This document shows positions 7,406 through 16,047 of a stretch of 43,859 bases of DNA, piece after piece. The notes beneath the pieces were generated by a model, which was not told where the DNA came from, made no database searches, and worked only from the letters and a program-made list of their open reading frames with translations. The position numbers and the translations under genes are program-made. The DNA comes from a bacterium. Its GTDB lineage: Bacteria > Pseudomonadota > Alphaproteobacteria > Rhizobiales > Xanthobacteraceae. Position 1 is the first letter of the stretch, and every line of letters starts with the position of its first letter. Location: NCBI GenBank assembly GCA_029946075.1, contig JAQSDT010000399.1, positions 1 through 43,859 on the forward strand. Reading direction: 5' to 3'.

Positions 7406-9181
7406 ATGCATCGCTACCGGTCACATACATGCGGCGCGCTCCGCGAGAGTCATATCGGCGAAACGGTTCGCCTCTCGGGATGGTGCCACGTCATCCGCGA
7501 CCATGGTGGCGTGCTGTTCATCGACCTGCGCGATCACTACGGCATCACGCAGTGCGTGGCCGACAAGGATTCGGCGGCGTTTAGCGGCTTCGAGAAGGTC
7601 CGCTCGGAATGGGTGGTCCGGATCGACGGCAAGGTGCGCCGCCGTCCCGAGGGAACCGCCAATGCCGAACTGCCGACGGGGCAGATCGAGATTTTTGCCA
7701 GCGAGATCGAGGTTCTCGGGCCAGCAGCCGAGTTGCCGCTGCCGGTCGCGGGCGAGCAGGAATATCCTGAAGATATCAGGCTCAAATACCGCTTCCTCGA
7801 CCTGCGCCGCGAGAAGCTGCACCAGAACATCATGACGCGTGGCGCGATCGTCGATTCCATGCGCAAGCGCATGAAGGAGCAGGGCTTCTTCGAATTCCAG
7901 ACGCCGATCCTGACGGCGTCCTCGCCGGAAGGCGCGCGCGACTTCCTGGTGCCGTCGCGCATTCATCCCGGCAAGTTCTACGCGCTGCCGCAGGCGCCGC
8001 AGCAGTACAAGCAGCTCCTGATGATGTCGGGCTTCGACCGCTATTTCCAGATCGCGCCGTGTTTCCGCGACGAGGACCCGCGCGCCGACCGGTTGCCGGG
8101 CGAGTTCTACCAACTCGACGTTGAAATGAGCTTTGTCGAGCAGGAGGACGTGTTCACGGCGATGGAACCCGTCGTCACCGGCGTGTTCGAGGAGTTCGCC
8201 AAAGGCAAGCCCGTAACCAAGGGGTGGCGGCGAATTCCGTTTGCGGAAGCGTTGAAGAAATACGGCAGCGACAAGCCCGATTTGCGCAACCCGCTCGAGA
8301 TGCAGGATGTCTCCGAGCATTTTCGCGGCTCCGGCTTCAAGGTGTTCGCGCGGATGCTGGAAGATCCGAAGAACCAGGTCTGGGCGATCCCCGGACCCGG
8401 CGGCGGTTCACGCGCGTTCTGCGACCGCATGAACTCCTGGGCGCAGGGCGAAGGCCAGCCCGGCCTCGGCTACATCATGTGGCGCGAGGGCGGCGAGGGC
8501 GCAGGTCCCCTTGCGAACAACATCGGCGCGGAACGAACCGCGGCGATCCGCAGCCAGCTCGGGCTGAAGGACGGCGACGCCGCCTTCTTCGTGGCCGGCG
8601 ACCCGGACAAGTTCTGGAAGTTCTCGGGGCTCGCCCGCACCAAGGTCGGCGAGGATCTGAACCAGGTCGACAAGGACCGGTTCGAACTCGCCTGGATCGT
8701 CGACTTCCCGATGTACGAGTATGACGAGACCGAGAAGAAGGTCGACTTCTCGCACAACCCGTTCTCGATGCCGCAGGGCGGCCTCGATGCGCTCAACGGA
8801 CAGGATCCGCTGACCATCAAGGCGTTCCAGTACGACATCGTCTGCAACGGCTACGAGATCGCGTCGGGCGGCATCCGCAACCACAAGCCGGAAGCGATGG
8901 TGAAGGCGTTCGAGATCGCGGGCTATGGCGAGAACGACGTTGTCGAGCGCTTCGGCGGCATGTACCGCGCGTTCCAGTACGGCGCCCCGCCGCACGGCGG
9001 CATGGCAGCCGGCGTCGATCGTATCGTGATGCTGCTGTGCGGCACCACCAACCTGCGCGAGATATCGCTGTTCCCGATGAACCAGCAGGCGGTCGATCTC
9101 TTGATGGGCGCGCCGTCGGACGTCGCTCCGAAGCAGCTTCGCGATCTCCACATCCGGCTCAATCTGCCGGACAAGACTTAG
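7406..9181 (+). CDS. aspS: Aspartyl-tRNA synthetase, non-discriminating type
   Basis: A 591-residue class IIb aminoacyl-tRNA synthetase: OB-fold anticodon domain at about 1-105, then the catalytic core with motif 2 (FRDEDPRADRLPGEFYQLD), the bacterial GAD insertion and motif 3 (HGGMAAGVDRIVMLL). The start ATG at 7406 gives MHRYRSHTCGALRESHIGE, the family N-terminus. Two discrimination positions read His33 (in RDHGG) and Gly83 (in PEGTAN) where E. coli has Leu and Lys. By family knowledge this marks an enzyme that also charges tRNA-Asn, so GatCAB would make Asn-tRNA. The stop TAG lies in a tandem-repeat tract. Confidence 0.97.
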   Translation: MHRYRSHTCGALRESHIGETVRLSGWCHVIRDHGGVLFIDLRDHYGITQCVADKDSAAFSGFEKVRSEWVVRIDGKVRRRPEGTANAELPTGQIEIFASEIEVLGPAAELPLPVAGEQEYPEDIRLKYRFLDLRREKLHQNIMTRGAIVDSMRKRMKEQGFFEFQTPILTASSPEGARDFLVPSRIHPGKFYALPQAPQQYKQLLMMSGFDRYFQIAPCFRDEDPRADRLPGEFYQLDVEMSFVEQEDVFTAMEPVVTGVFEEFAKGKPVTKGWRRIPFAEALKKYGSDKPDLRNPLEMQDVSEHFRGSGFKVFARMLEDPKNQVWAIPGPGGGSRAFCDRMNSWAQGEGQPGLGYIMWREGGEGAGPLANNIGAERTAAIRSQLGLKDGDAAFFVAGDPDKFWKFSGLARTKVGEDLNQVDKDRFELAWIVDFPMYEYDETEKKVDFSHNPFSMPQGGLDALNGQDPLTIKAFQYDIVCNGYEIASGGIRNHKPEAMVKAFEIAGYGENDVVERFGGMYRAFQYGAPPHGGMAAGVDRIVMLLCGTTNLREISLFPMNQQAVDLLMGAPSDVAPKQLRDLHIRLNLPDKT

Positions 9182-9220
9182 GACTTAAGCTAGAGACTTA
9201 AGCTAGAGACTTGGGCTAGC
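9182..9220. repeat. 13-bp tandem repeat, three units, after aspS
   Basis: Units begin at 9182, 9195 and 9208. The first two are identical (GACTTAAGCTAGA) and the third is diverged (GACTTGGGCTAGC). The aspS stop region (GACTTAG at 9175-9181) looks like a partial fourth unit. The tract fills the gap between aspS and the convergent gene ending at 9221. It is probably slippage-derived; no function is evident. Confidence 0.8.
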
Positions 9221-11200
9221 TCACAGCGCGGTCGAGGCTTCGATCCGGAACTGCGATAACGCGGTTGCCGGATCGGCCTTCAGCGCCTGCATGAGCTGCA
9301 TCGCCGGCACCTTGGCGCGCGGTGTGAGCTTGAGGATCAACGTCGTCCGCGGCGTCTCGACAAACCGTGCCAGTGCCTCGGCGGCCGTGGCTGCATCCGG
9401 ATTGCCGGCTGCCATCGTCGCGCCGTTGCTCCTGATATCGGTGACGATGGCCTGCCGCGCAGCATCGCGACTGACGTTCTGCGCGCGGGCATATTGCGCG
9501 ATAGCAAGATCGAGCCCCCCAAGGTCGCGCAGCGTGAGTTCGAGCGTTCCCGCCTCGACCTGCGCCGCCGCGTTGGCGGCCTGCGGCAGGTTGAACGAAA
9601 ATACCTGGCGCGGCACGTTGGCGAGCGACACGCGCGCCGATGCGCGAAACAGACCGCCGATATCGAGCTTCGCGAGATCCAGCACGAAACTGCGCGCCGC
9701 CTCGGTCCAGACGGCGCTGATATCGCCGTCGGCAGCGATCGTGTCGAGGCCGGCTGCGACGAGCGGCAGCATCGCTGGATTTTTGGCATCGACCGGCGTC
9801 GTGATCCTGGTGGTCAGCCTCGCCTTGCTCGGCACTGAGCCGACGAACTGGCCCCAATTGAGATCGAAGGTATCGAGGTTGACCAGCTTGTTCGTATTCT
9901 GGAACGGCGCGACCACGCCTTTGATCTCGACGCCCTCGATCAGCGGGATCAACGCGAGGAATTGATCGGGCGCCGGCGGTTGCGCCGGGTTGGCGAACGT
10001 CGTCGACAGGCGGATGAAGTTGGCGATATCGAGCGATCTGAGCGCAAAGCGGCCGACCTTGACCGGTCCTTTCGGCGTCGGGGTATCCAGTCCCTCGAAG
10101 GCGAACTCGCCGATCTTGCCGTTTTCCAGATTGAACTTGATCAAGGCGAGCTTGAACGCGTCCTTTGGCGGCACGTCGGCCGAAAGCCCGCGCAATTCGG
10201 CGTTGCCGATTTTGATGCCCTCGTAGAGCGTCGCCATCTTGCCGACCATCTCGCGGGTCTGTGCCGACGAGAGCTTGGTCGAGCCTGCCGACTGGATCAT
10301 CGCCATCAGTTCCGGCAACTGCAGCCGGGACGGCCGCGCGCCGACGCCGTCGATGGACATCTGTTCGATGCGCATGCGAATGCCGAGCGAGGACGTGACG
10401 GTGTAGGGCCCGGCGGAGGTCTTGCCGTAGATGCCGTAGTAATTGTCGTCGCCGGCCTTCTGCGGATCGAGGATCGCGGCGACGGCGGCGGCGTCGAAGT
10501 CGCGCGACACGATACTGGCGATCTCGCCCGTCTTCCTGTCGGGCTTGCCGGCCTGTTGCGTGTTCATCGCGAAGTTCGCCCGCTCGACCTGCATGGCACC
10601 GACCTTGCCGGACTTGATGTCTTGCAGCGACATGCCGGAGTAAGTGAATTCTCCTGCAAGCTGGGCGCCGAGATTGATCGTGCCGGTCATCGTCGGGACC
10701 GAGACCGATGTCGCCGTGACGGCGGCGAACTGCATGAGCGCGGAACGGTAGCTGTCGATGATCGCCGCCTGTGCCGGCGGACGCTGCAGGCTCGCAGGGC
10801 CGGAATAATCCTTTATGACCAGTCGCGGGATCCGGTACGAGAGGCTGGCGCCGGCTGCGTCGCCAGCACCGCGAATCTCCATGTCGGAAGCTTCGATGGC
10901 ATCGGCCGAGAAACGCCCTGCGTCGGGCTGCCCTGCACCGGTGACGACGACGTTTGCGATCTTCACGCTGAATGGAGGCTGGCCAGCCGATTCACTGGAG
11001 ATGTCGGCAATCCGGAGGGTGCGGCTCGCAAGATCGAACGAGACCTTGCCGTAGCTGGCCTTGCCGCCGCCGGCGCGGATCTGCTCGAAAGCGGCCGTGA
11101 CCTCGCTGGCGATCCGTCGCTCGGTATAGAACTGGAAGCCGAAGAAACCGCCCGCCGCCAGCACGACCGCCGCGGCCAGTCCGACCAGAATCCTTACCAT
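9221..11200 (-). CDS. Large membrane-anchored protein of unknown function (AsmA/YdgA-like look)
   Basis: A 659-residue protein not assigned to a named family. One N-terminal membrane anchor (VRILVGLAAAVVLAAGGFFGFQFY, residues 2-25) precedes about 630 residues with many short beta-type stretches and small repeats of the style LGxxxI/LRIADIS. This resembles periplasmic AsmA-, DUF945/YdgA- or DUF2125-like proteins that hang from the inner membrane. A ribosome binding site (GGAGCA) lies 8-9 nt before the ATG. It has no operon partner and is convergent with aspS. It sits exactly between the aspS 3' end and a degenerate copy of that end, which suggests it arrived by insertion. Confidence 0.85.
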   Translation of the reverse strand: MVRILVGLAAAVVLAAGGFFGFQFYTERRIASEVTAAFEQIRAGGGKASYGKVSFDLASRTLRIADISSESAGQPPFSVKIANVVVTGAGQPDAGRFSADAIEASDMEIRGAGDAAGASLSYRIPRLVIKDYSGPASLQRPPAQAAIIDSYRSALMQFAAVTATSVSVPTMTGTINLGAQLAGEFTYSGMSLQDIKSGKVGAMQVERANFAMNTQQAGKPDRKTGEIASIVSRDFDAAAVAAILDPQKAGDDNYYGIYGKTSAGPYTVTSSLGIRMRIEQMSIDGVGARPSRLQLPELMAMIQSAGSTKLSSAQTREMVGKMATLYEGIKIGNAELRGLSADVPPKDAFKLALIKFNLENGKIGEFAFEGLDTPTPKGPVKVGRFALRSLDIANFIRLSTTFANPAQPPAPDQFLALIPLIEGVEIKGVVAPFQNTNKLVNLDTFDLNWGQFVGSVPSKARLTTRITTPVDAKNPAMLPLVAAGLDTIAADGDISAVWTEAARSFVLDLAKLDIGGLFRASARVSLANVPRQVFSFNLPQAANAAAQVEAGTLELTLRDLGGLDLAIAQYARAQNVSRDAARQAIVTDIRSNGATMAAGNPDAATAAEALARFVETPRTTLILKLTPRAKVPAMQLMQALKADPATALSQFRIEASTAL

Positions 11201-11299
11201 GAGTTGTGCTCCAATCGCCGGGGTGGCTGGGGGCAGATTGTCATATTGTGGGTCAGGGGCGCGAAGGGCGGGATGATGGTACCGGGTCCGGGGCTTCCC

Positions 11300-11392
11300 G
11301 TCGATCTGGCCCTGTTGACGACGACATCAGCGGATGTTGCGTTCAAGTGGTTGCGCGTGCTTCACATCCGGCTCAATCTGGCGAGAAACTGA
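11300..11392 (+). pseudogene. Degenerate copy of the aspS 3' end
   Basis: Translation of this stretch gives VDLALL, then DVAFKWLRVLHIRLNLARN and a stop. The aspS C-terminus reads VDLLMG, then DVAPKQLRDLHIRLNLPDKT and a stop. The pattern VDL..DVA.K.LR.LHIRLNL is kept with a two-codon indel, and 18 nt are identical (9149-9166 and 11363-11380). It has no start of its own and lies in the leader of maeB. It is a displaced or duplicated aspS tail, not a gene. Confidence 0.7.
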
Positions 11393-11448
11393 CCTTCGTC
11401 GAGTGAACCAACGAAATAAAAGTTCGGGCCGGAAACGCGGGAGTACGC

Positions 11449-13758
11449 ATGTCGTCCTATTCTGAAGATCTCCGCACCGCGGCGCTGGCGTATCATCGGC
11501 TGCCGCGGCCCGGTAAACTCGAAATCCAGGCCACCAAGCCGCTCGCCAACCAGCGCGATCTGGCACTGGCCTATTCGCCCGGCGTGGCCGCGGCCTGCAC
11601 CGAGATCGCCAACAACCCCGCTGAAGCCGCATCGCTGACGGCCCGGGCCAATCTGGTGGCGGTCGTCTCCAACGGCACCGCGGTGCTCGGCCTCGGCAAT
11701 ATCGGTCCGCTGGCGTCCAAGCCCGTGATGGAAGGCAAGGCGGTCCTGTTCAAGAAATTCGCCGGGATCGACGTGTTCGACATCGAGATCGCCGCCGACA
11801 CGATCGAGCGCGTCGTCGAGGTCGTGGCCGCGCTGGAGCCGACGTTCGGCGGCATCAACCTCGAAGACATCAAGGGACCGGAGTGCTTCGAGATCGAGGC
11901 GCAGCTCAAGGAGCGCATGAAGATCCCGGTGTTCCACGACGACCAGCATGGCACCGCCATCATCGTCGGTGCCGCCATCACCAACGCGCTGCTGCTGAAC
12001 GGCAAGAAGCTTTCCGACGTCAAGATCGTCTGCTCGGGCGCCGGCGCTGCCGCGATCGCCTGCCTCAATCTGCTGGTCTCGCTCGGTGCGCAGCGCAAGA
12101 ACATCTGGGTCTGCGATATTGATGGCGTCGTGCATGAGGGGCGCAACACGCTGATGGATCGCTGGAAGGCGGTCTACGCGCAAAAGACCGAGGCCCGCGT
12201 GCTGGGCGACGTTATCGGCGGCGCGGATATTTTCCTGGGGGTGTCGGCGCCGAACGTGCTGAAGCCCGAAATGGTCAAGTCGATGGCCGACCATCCGCTT
12301 GTGATGGCGCTGGCCAATCCCAATCCTGAAATCATGCCGGAGGAAGCGCGGAAGGCGCGGCCCGACGCCATGATCTGCACCGGCCGTTCCGATTTCCCGA
12401 ACCAGGTCAACAATGTCCTGTGTTTCCCGTTCATCTTCCGCGGCGCGCTCGATGTCGGCGCTACCGGCATCAACGAGGAAATGAAGCATGCGGCGGTCGA
12501 CGCCATCGCCCAGCTCGCGCGCGATCCGCCGTCGGATGCGGTGGCGCGCGGCTTCGAGACCGGCGAGACTCAGGGTTTTGGTCCGGGTTCGCTGATCCCG
12601 AGCCCGTTCGACCCGCGCCTGATCCTGCGCATCGCCCCCGCAGTGGCGAAGGCGGCGATGGATTCCGGCGTGGCGACGCGCCCGATCAAGAATTTCGATG
12701 AGTACACTGCGCTGCTGGAACGCTTTGCGTTCCGCTCCGGCCTCGTCATGAAGCCGGTATTCGCCAAGGCCAAGACCCAGCCGGTTCGCGTGATCTACGC
12801 CGAGGGTGAGGACGAGCGGGTGCTGCGGGCGACGCAGGTCGTGCTCGAGGAGCATCTGGCGCGTCCGATCCTGGTCGGGCGCCCTTCCGTGGTCGAGGCA
12901 CGGCTCGAACGCTTCGGCCTCTCGATCAAGGCCGGCAAGGATTTCGACCTCGTCAATCCCGAGGACGATCCGCGCTACCGCTCCTATGTACAGACCTATA
13001 TCGACGTCGCCGGCCGTCGTGGCGTCACGCCCGAGGCGGCGCGTACCGTGGTTCGCACCAACAACACCGTGATCGCCGCGCTCGCGGTGGTGCGCGGCGA
13101 GGCGGATGCGATGATCTGCGGCGTCGAGGGCCGCTACATGAGCCATCTGCGCCATGTCCGGGAGATCATTGGCTTCCTGCCGGGTGTCAGCGACTTTGCG
13201 GCGCTGGCGATGATGATCACCAGCAAAGGCTCCTATTTTATTGCCGATACCCAGGTGCGGCCGAATCCGAGCGCCGAGGAACTTGCGGAAGTGGCGTCGC
13301 TGGCGGCGATCCACGTCCAGCGCTTCAACATGAAGCCGCGCGTCGCGTTCGTGTCACATTCCGACTTCGGCAGTTATGATACGGACTCCTCGCGCAAGAT
13401 GCGCCGCGCCACCGCGATACTGAAGGAGAAGCATCCGGAGATCGAGGCCGACGGCGAGATGCAGGGCGATACTGCGCTGTCGGCAGCGGCACGCAAGCTG
13501 GTGCTGCCGCATTCGAACCTCGAAGGCGACGCCAACATCCTGATCATGCCGAGCCTCGATACCGCCAACGTCGCCTACCAGATGATCAAGACGCTGGCGG
13601 ATGCGCTGCCGGTGGGTCCGATCCTGATCGGCCCGGCGCGCCCGGCCCATATTCTAACGCCCGGCGTGACGGCGCGCGGCGTCCTCAACATGACGGCGGT
13701 GGCCGCCGTCGAAGCCCAGGAACGCGCCGGCCGCACGCAGCCGACGCTGTTCGGGTAG
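11449..13758 (+). CDS. maeB: NADP-dependent malic enzyme with C-terminal phosphotransacetylase-like domain
   Basis: Oxidatively decarboxylates malate to pyruvate, giving NADPH. The 769-residue product is the rhizobial Tme/MaeB type. Residues about 1-430 are the malic enzyme (SPGVAAAC, GTAVLGLGNIGPLASKPVME, metal/substrate segment FHDDQHGTAI, dinucleotide loop GAGAAAIACL). Residues about 440-769 resemble phosphotransacetylase (RVIYAEGEDERVLRATQ, NPSAEELAEVA). By family knowledge the PTA part lacks catalysis and serves oligomerisation and acetyl-CoA regulation. The ATG at 11449 gives MSSYSEDLRTAALAYHRLP, a typical start. It stands alone; its leader contains the aspS-tail remnant. Confidence 0.96.
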   Translation: MSSYSEDLRTAALAYHRLPRPGKLEIQATKPLANQRDLALAYSPGVAAACTEIANNPAEAASLTARANLVAVVSNGTAVLGLGNIGPLASKPVMEGKAVLFKKFAGIDVFDIEIAADTIERVVEVVAALEPTFGGINLEDIKGPECFEIEAQLKERMKIPVFHDDQHGTAIIVGAAITNALLLNGKKLSDVKIVCSGAGAAAIACLNLLVSLGAQRKNIWVCDIDGVVHEGRNTLMDRWKAVYAQKTEARVLGDVIGGADIFLGVSAPNVLKPEMVKSMADHPLVMALANPNPEIMPEEARKARPDAMICTGRSDFPNQVNNVLCFPFIFRGALDVGATGINEEMKHAAVDAIAQLARDPPSDAVARGFETGETQGFGPGSLIPSPFDPRLILRIAPAVAKAAMDSGVATRPIKNFDEYTALLERFAFRSGLVMKPVFAKAKTQPVRVIYAEGEDERVLRATQVVLEEHLARPILVGRPSVVEARLERFGLSIKAGKDFDLVNPEDDPRYRSYVQTYIDVAGRRGVTPEAARTVVRTNNTVIAALAVVRGEADAMICGVEGRYMSHLRHVREIIGFLPGVSDFAALAMMITSKGSYFIADTQVRPNPSAEELAEVASLAAIHVQRFNMKPRVAFVSHSDFGSYDTDSSRKMRRATAILKEKHPEIEADGEMQGDTALSAAARKLVLPHSNLEGDANILIMPSLDTANVAYQMIKTLADALPVGPILIGPARPAHILTPGVTARGVLNMTAVAAVEAQERAGRTQPTLFG

Positions 13759-13781
13759 GCGGGAACAGGACCAGCTTCTCG

Positions 13782-13803
13782 CCGGCGCGGGTTCCTGCGC
13801 CGG
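13782..13803 (+). terminator. Possible hairpin terminator after maeB
   Basis: CCGGCGC (13782-13788) and GCGCCGG (13797-13803) form a GC-rich stem with an 8-nt loop 24 nt after the maeB stop. It is followed by TGGTTTCGATTT, a weak U-tract, so termination efficiency is uncertain. Confidence 0.4.
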
Positions 13804-13899
13804 TGGTTTCGATTTGAGCGTTTGAAATGCAGGGGCGAAACGCCCATAATCGTTTCGCCGCCTGCGATTTATTGCATTGCCACTGAGTGAGGCCGATCC

Positions 13900-14349
13900 A
13901 TGCCAGCGTTCGTTACCTTCGGGCGAGTCCTGTTCGCCGTGCTCTTCATGTACACGGGGGCGTCCAAGCTGTTCGCCATCCAGGCGACGGCCGACGCCAT
14001 TGCCGCCAAGGTAGCCATCCCCGCGCTGGTCGCGCCATATACGTCCCAGCTCGAGACCCTGGCCGGCATGCCGCTTCCGCAATTGCTGGCGATGGCGGTG
14101 GGCGGGTTTGAAATCCTCGCGGGCCTGATGATCGCGGTCAATTTCGGCGCGCGGTTCTTTGCGATCCTGCTGATTTTCTTCGTGGTGGCCGCCACCTTCT
14201 ATTTCCACGATTTCTGGAACCAGTCGTCGTCCGACGGCAAGGTTCTGATCGACGCCTTAAAGAACCTGTCGATCATCGGCGCGCTGTTCATGATCGCGGG
14301 CTACGGCCGCGGCCCGCGAAATTCCGAACCGGCTTACGGCGACGTTTAG
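13900..14349 (+). CDS. DoxX-family membrane protein
   Basis: A 149-residue inner-membrane protein with four hydrophobic segments: GRVLFAVLFMYTGASKLF, the LLAMAVGGFEILAGLMIAV region, FAILLIFFVVAATFYFH, and LSIIGALFMIAGYG near the end. The GASKLF/PYTSQLE spacing and the FHDFWN loop are typical of DoxX/SURF4-like proteins. Their role is poorly defined; some work with thiol or quinone redox partners. The start has no strong ribosome binding site, but a longer alternative is absent. It is convergent with the DHFR-like gene. Monocistronic by position. Confidence 0.9.
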   Translation: MPAFVTFGRVLFAVLFMYTGASKLFAIQATADAIAAKVAIPALVAPYTSQLETLAGMPLPQLLAMAVGGFEILAGLMIAVNFGARFFAILLIFFVVAATFYFHDFWNQSSSDGKVLIDALKNLSIIGALFMIAGYGRGPRNSEPAYGDV

Positions 14350-14361
14350 CTTCCATACAAT

Positions 14362-14916
14362 CTAGGTGTCGCGCCGCCATGGCGTGACGCTGACGCCCTC
14401 TGCCGCATCGAGGATTTGCGGCGTGCCGGCGCGCAAGCCGTGCGCGGCCAGGATGTTCTGCGGCGAGCGGGCAGGGACGCCGGGAAAGCCCGGCTCGCCG
14501 TTCGGTATCCGAACCTTCGAGGCGACCGACAGCCAGAACACGTCGCAGCGGTCCATGAACATCCCGAACACGCCGGGACCGCCGATTACCGCAACCGTAC
14601 CTGTCTCAATGCCGGCATGCTCGCAGGCGGCCTCGAAGGAGGCGCCTGCGGGATTCCACAGCGTGGCCTTCGGATTGGATGGGTCAGGCGCGATGGCGCC
14701 AATGTTTCGCGTCAGGATGATGCGCCTGCGGCGCGGAGAGTTCGGCTGGTCCTCATGGGAGTTGCGGCCATGCAGGATCAAATCGACGCGGTCGAGGGCG
14801 GCGGTGAAGAACGCCTTGTCGCCCTCGAACTTCAATTCATCCGGCATGACGTTGCGCGCGTCGGCCAGCATGCCGTCCGCGGAGACGATAACGTAGCCTT
14901 CGATACGTAGCGTCAC
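14362..14916 (-). CDS. Dihydrofolate reductase-like / RibD C-terminal domain protein
   Basis: A 184-residue NADPH-dependent reductase fold of the DHFR/RibD-C superfamily. Visible are the first strand EGYVIVSADGMLAD, the HGRNSHEDQPNSPRRRRIILTR segment (NADP-binding region) and VAVIGGPGVFGMFMDRCDVFWL. It lacks the classical FolA length pattern, so the substrate is unknown and it need not be the cell's folate reductase. Initiates with GTG 18 nt after the deacetylase stop on the same strand, so the two are probably co-transcribed. No strong ribosome binding site. Confidence 0.8.
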   Translation of the reverse strand: MTLRIEGYVIVSADGMLADARNVMPDELKFEGDKAFFTAALDRVDLILHGRNSHEDQPNSPRRRRIILTRNIGAIAPDPSNPKATLWNPAGASFEAACEHAGIETGTVAVIGGPGVFGMFMDRCDVFWLSVASKVRIPNGEPGFPGVPARSPQNILAAHGLRAGTPQILDAAEGVSVTPWRRDT

Positions 14917-14934
14917 TTGCGTGTTGTGCCGAAA

Positions 14935-15900
14935 TTATTCCGAGATCGTCTGCACGACGCTGTTGACCGGACGCGAGCTGACGGTCGGCAGCTTCAGATC
15001 CTTGACGATATCCTCGTCGTACTGCGCGATCGTCTGGATCGGCGCCTTGGCGCGCATCGCCACCACCTTGTAACCGCCGGCCTTCAGCTTCTTCAGCAGT
15101 TCGGGCAGGGCTTCGGCGGTGTGCTTCTGGAAGTCGTGCATCAGGATGATGCCCTTGCCGTTCTTGTCGACCTTGCGCATCACGTTGTCGATGATCGTCT
15201 GCGCCTTGCTGGCCTTGAAGTCGAACGAGTCGAGGTCGCAGGAGAAGATCGCGATGTTGCGGGTGCCGAGATAGGTCACCATTTCCGGTGGATGCTGCAG
15301 CGCCGGGAAACGGAAGAACGGCGCCGGCGCCTTGCCGCCCAGCGCCCATTTCACCGCGCTGAAGCCTTTCTCGATTTCATCCTTGCGCTGCTGCTCGGTC
15401 AGCTTCTTGTTGACGAGGGCGGCGTGCGACCAGGTGTGCGATCCGACCGAATGGCCCGCCGCCATCACCTGCCTGAGGATTTCCGGATAATAGGTGGCGT
15501 GCTTGCCGATCGGAAAGAAAATGCCGGTGGTGCATTCTTCCGCCAGCGTCTTCAGCACCGAGGGCGTGTTCACCGGCCACGGGCCGTCGTCGAAGGTCAG
15601 CACCACTTCCTTGTCGCGCAGGAAGTCGAGATCCTTGAAATGCTCGAAGCCGAAGCCGGGGCCGCCGGTGGTATCGATCTCGACGGTGCGGCCGACACCG
15701 AGCGCGTTGGGATTGTTGCAGGGCGGGCGGGTGGGCGCGGGTGCCGCCGCAGGCGTCGGGGCTGGTGCCGCAGCAGCGGCGGCCGGTGCTGCTGCCGGGG
15801 GAGTGGCCGGGCTTTTGGCGGGCGGCGACTGCGACCACACGGCGCTCGAAGCCAACAGCGAAACCGCGCCTGCAAAGATCATCCCTGCCGCAACACGCAT
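14935..15900 (-). CDS. Exported polysaccharide deacetylase (NodB-homology, CE4)
   Basis: A 321-residue secreted CE4 deacetylase. Residues 1-23 are a signal peptide (MRVAAGMIFAGAVSLLASSA), followed by a Pro/Ala linker to about residue 60. The catalytic domain shows motif 1 TFDDGPWPVN, motif 2 HSVGSHTWSH (zinc His pair), motif 3 FFRFPAL and motif 5 LMHDFQKHT. It should deacetylate an N-acetylated envelope polymer such as peptidoglycan or a surface glycan; the substrate cannot be told. I chose ATG 15900 because the signal peptide starts there; an ATG at 15969 adds 23 residues without homologous look. Upstream of the DHFR-like gene on the same strand. Confidence 0.93.
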   Translation of the reverse strand: MRVAAGMIFAGAVSLLASSAVWSQSPPAKSPATPPAAAPAAAAAAPAPTPAAAPAPTRPPCNNPNALGVGRTVEIDTTGGPGFGFEHFKDLDFLRDKEVVLTFDDGPWPVNTPSVLKTLAEECTTGIFFPIGKHATYYPEILRQVMAAGHSVGSHTWSHAALVNKKLTEQQRKDEIEKGFSAVKWALGGKAPAPFFRFPALQHPPEMVTYLGTRNIAIFSCDLDSFDFKASKAQTIIDNVMRKVDKNGKGIILMHDFQKHTAEALPELLKKLKAGGYKVVAMRAKAPIQTIAQYDEDIVKDLKLPTVSSRPVNSVVQTISE

Positions 15901-16047
15901 TTTGTTTTTCCCTAGTGTTCGAATCCCATGTCCAGCCTCGGTCAGAGGCCGGCCCGCTCCCTTGCGCATCGTACCCTAGTTGGAGCGGTCGCGCCAAGGC
16001 AACGCCGGAGCTCACCCAAGGCCGATTTGCCGCCGGATCGGGTAAAT

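Noticed and set aside
9962..11392. A 476-codon plus-strand open frame opposite the 659-aa gene
   Set aside because: Mostly antisense shadow, Arg/Asp/Gly-rich. Only its last 30 codons are of interest, as the aspS-tail remnant, which I reported separately.
11362..13314. A 650-codon minus-strand open frame opposite maeB
   Set aside because: Antisense shadow with His/Arg/Asp-rich composition and no domain; maeB on the plus strand is certain.
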